60,445 bases of DNA from NCBI GenBank assembly GCA_030682475.1, contig JAUXOA010000082.1, positions 1 to 60,445 of the forward strand, given 5' to 3'. Position 1 is the stretch's first letter. Every line of letters starts with the position of its first letter. Both the position numbers and the translations under genes were made by a program. Of this stretch, positions 59,627 to 60,445 are shown one piece after another. The notes under the pieces are model-generated. The model was not told the origin of the DNA. It made no database searches and worked only from the letters and a program-made list of their open reading frames with translations. Origin of the DNA: Rhodoferax sp. (GTDB taxonomy: Bacteria; Pseudomonadota; Gammaproteobacteria; Burkholderiales; Burkholderiaceae_C).

Positions 59627-59899
59627 ATGCATAATTTCGGCATGAAAGGGTTCGTGGTCGCGGTTACTGAAGCCGGGGGCAGCGCGTTCAAAAGTCGCGG
59701 GAGCTTGCAACTAGCATCGCCAGACGCAGTGTTGGTCTTTAATCCGGTCGAGCCGCATTCCGGACGGACGGTTCACGATACCACTTGGCGTTATCGCGGT
59801 TTCTATTTCGACGTAACCGGACTCGCAAGCCTCCAAACCCAGCGGGGAGTCCGTTCAGACCCGGGATTCATTGACTTTGACCGCCTGATCCGGCCGTAA
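59627..59899 (+). pseudogene. AraC-family regulator fragment (sensor domain only)
   Basis: A 90-codon frame whose middle (VVAVTEAGGSAFKSRGSLQL, then VFNPVEPHSGR and WRYRGFYF) is the AraC-type ligand-binding domain. The usual N-terminal strand is short, and the frame ends in unrelated sequence without the two helix-turn-helix motifs. It is a remnant next to transposase sequence. Confidence 0.65.
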
Positions 59900-59909
59900 C
59901 CCAATATCC

Positions 59910-60424
59910 ATGCACCGCTACTTTGGTGTGCTGGCACCGAACTCGCCACTGCGCTCTGCGGTGACGGCCATGGCGCAAGCAGCTCCGGCGCAACAAGCCT
60001 CTGTGCAGACCGGGCAAGTCGACACGGGCGAGGGCGCGCTTGGTGTGGTGTAAGCCAGGGCAATGTTGTCCCAACCCAGCCCGAGCCCGCGCCGCTACAG
60101 CGCGCACCGGCGCATTACCTGTGGGCGGTTTTGATCGCCCGCATCTACGAGGTTTTTCCGCTGCTGTGCCCGATGTGCGGCGGGCCGATGCGCCTGATCG
60201 CGTTTATTACCGAGGGCGCGCAGATCAGGAAGATCCTGGACCACATCGGCGTGGACTCCGAGCCCCCGCTCATCGCCCCAGCGCGCGGGCCACCGTTGTG
60301 GGAGGACTGTGATGCGCAGGTGGAGGGTGAGGGCGTCGAAGTAGATCCGGACTGGAAAACCAACTGGGATATGGCGGCGCAACCGGCACCGGACTACGAG
60401 GCTGACCAGCGCGTCAACTGGTGA
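59910..60424 (+). mobile_element. IS91-family transposase, 3' fragment with frameshifts
   Basis: The frame from 59910 (MHRYFGVLAPNSPLRSAVTA, stop at 60051-60053) and a second frame from about 60064 to the stop at 60424 (QPEPAPLQRAPAHYLWAVL, then LCPMCGGPMRLIAFITEG and DHIGVDSEPP) match the C-terminal part of Y2 transposases of the IS91 type, with the CPxCGG zinc pair. At least one frameshift lies between them, and the catalytic N-terminal part is absent. The element is inactive. Confidence 0.75.
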
Positions 60425-60445
60425 CGGGGCGAAACAGCGATTCAG

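Overview
The window looks like a chromosomal segment of a betaproteobacterium of the order Burkholderiales, most likely Comamonadaceae (Rhodoferax/Polaromonas-like). The basis is GC-rich coding, gene neighbourhoods typical of that group (gshA-kup-gshB, leuS-lptE-holA, dapB-bamE-fur, hprK-ptsN-hpf, pntA-pntB), a topoisomerase III with a C-terminal SWIB domain, and short palindromic repeats of a kind common in that family. No tRNA, rRNA or CRISPR array was found.

Region 1 (1-18.3 kb) is an accessory metabolic and stress island. It has a P-type cation ATPase and a neighbouring membrane protein. Both begin with nearly the same heavy-metal-associated-like domain, in which the two metal-binding cysteines are serines. 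Next comes a set that would form a phosphoketolase shunt: acetate kinase and a glucoamylase-like enzyme on the minus strand, then 6-phosphogluconate dehydrogenase, a HAD protein with a frameshift, transaldolase, phosphoglucomutase and phosphoketolase on the plus strand. Small envelope proteins follow: a diheme cytochrome c resembling thiosulfate dehydrogenase, a methionine-rich periplasmic protein, an internally deleted DUF302 gene, YchJ and a PEBP protein.

Region 2 (18.4-29.5 kb) is mostly housekeeping. It holds topB (with an Ala/Lys-rich histone-H1-like linker and a SWIB domain), a divergent SET-domain methyltransferase, birA, glutathione synthesis genes around the potassium transporter kup, and proA. 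A MntA/HepT-type toxin-antitoxin pair is translationally linked to proA.

Region 3 (29.55-38.0 kb) is a run of gene cassettes separated by attC-like sites, i.e. an integron cassette array with no integrase gene in the window. It starts at a 162-bp attI-like sequence. It carries about ten cassettes: membrane proteins, a GST, an NTF2-like protein, a coiled-coil/winged-helix protein, an AlbA_2-like protein, a HEPN-like protein and a membrane HNH nuclease. It also holds two pairs of long non-coding repeats.

Region 4 (38.0-51.3 kb) is conserved core: holA, lptE, leuS, exbD/exbB, dapB, bamE, fur, hprK, ptsN, hpf and corA, then mtnA-aldolase-mtnP. The last three form a compact methylthioadenosine salvage operon (DHAP shunt).

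Region 5 (51.5-53.4 kb) is a second, short cassette array. It starts at a near-identical second copy of the attI-like sequence and carries a GIY-YIG protein and a BrnT/BrnA toxin-antitoxin pair. It ends at a truncated YoeB toxin gene.

Region 6 (53.4-60.4 kb) holds fadD, pntB, pntA and mnmA, then decayed sequence: an AraC fragment and the 3' end of an IS91-family transposase at the right edge.
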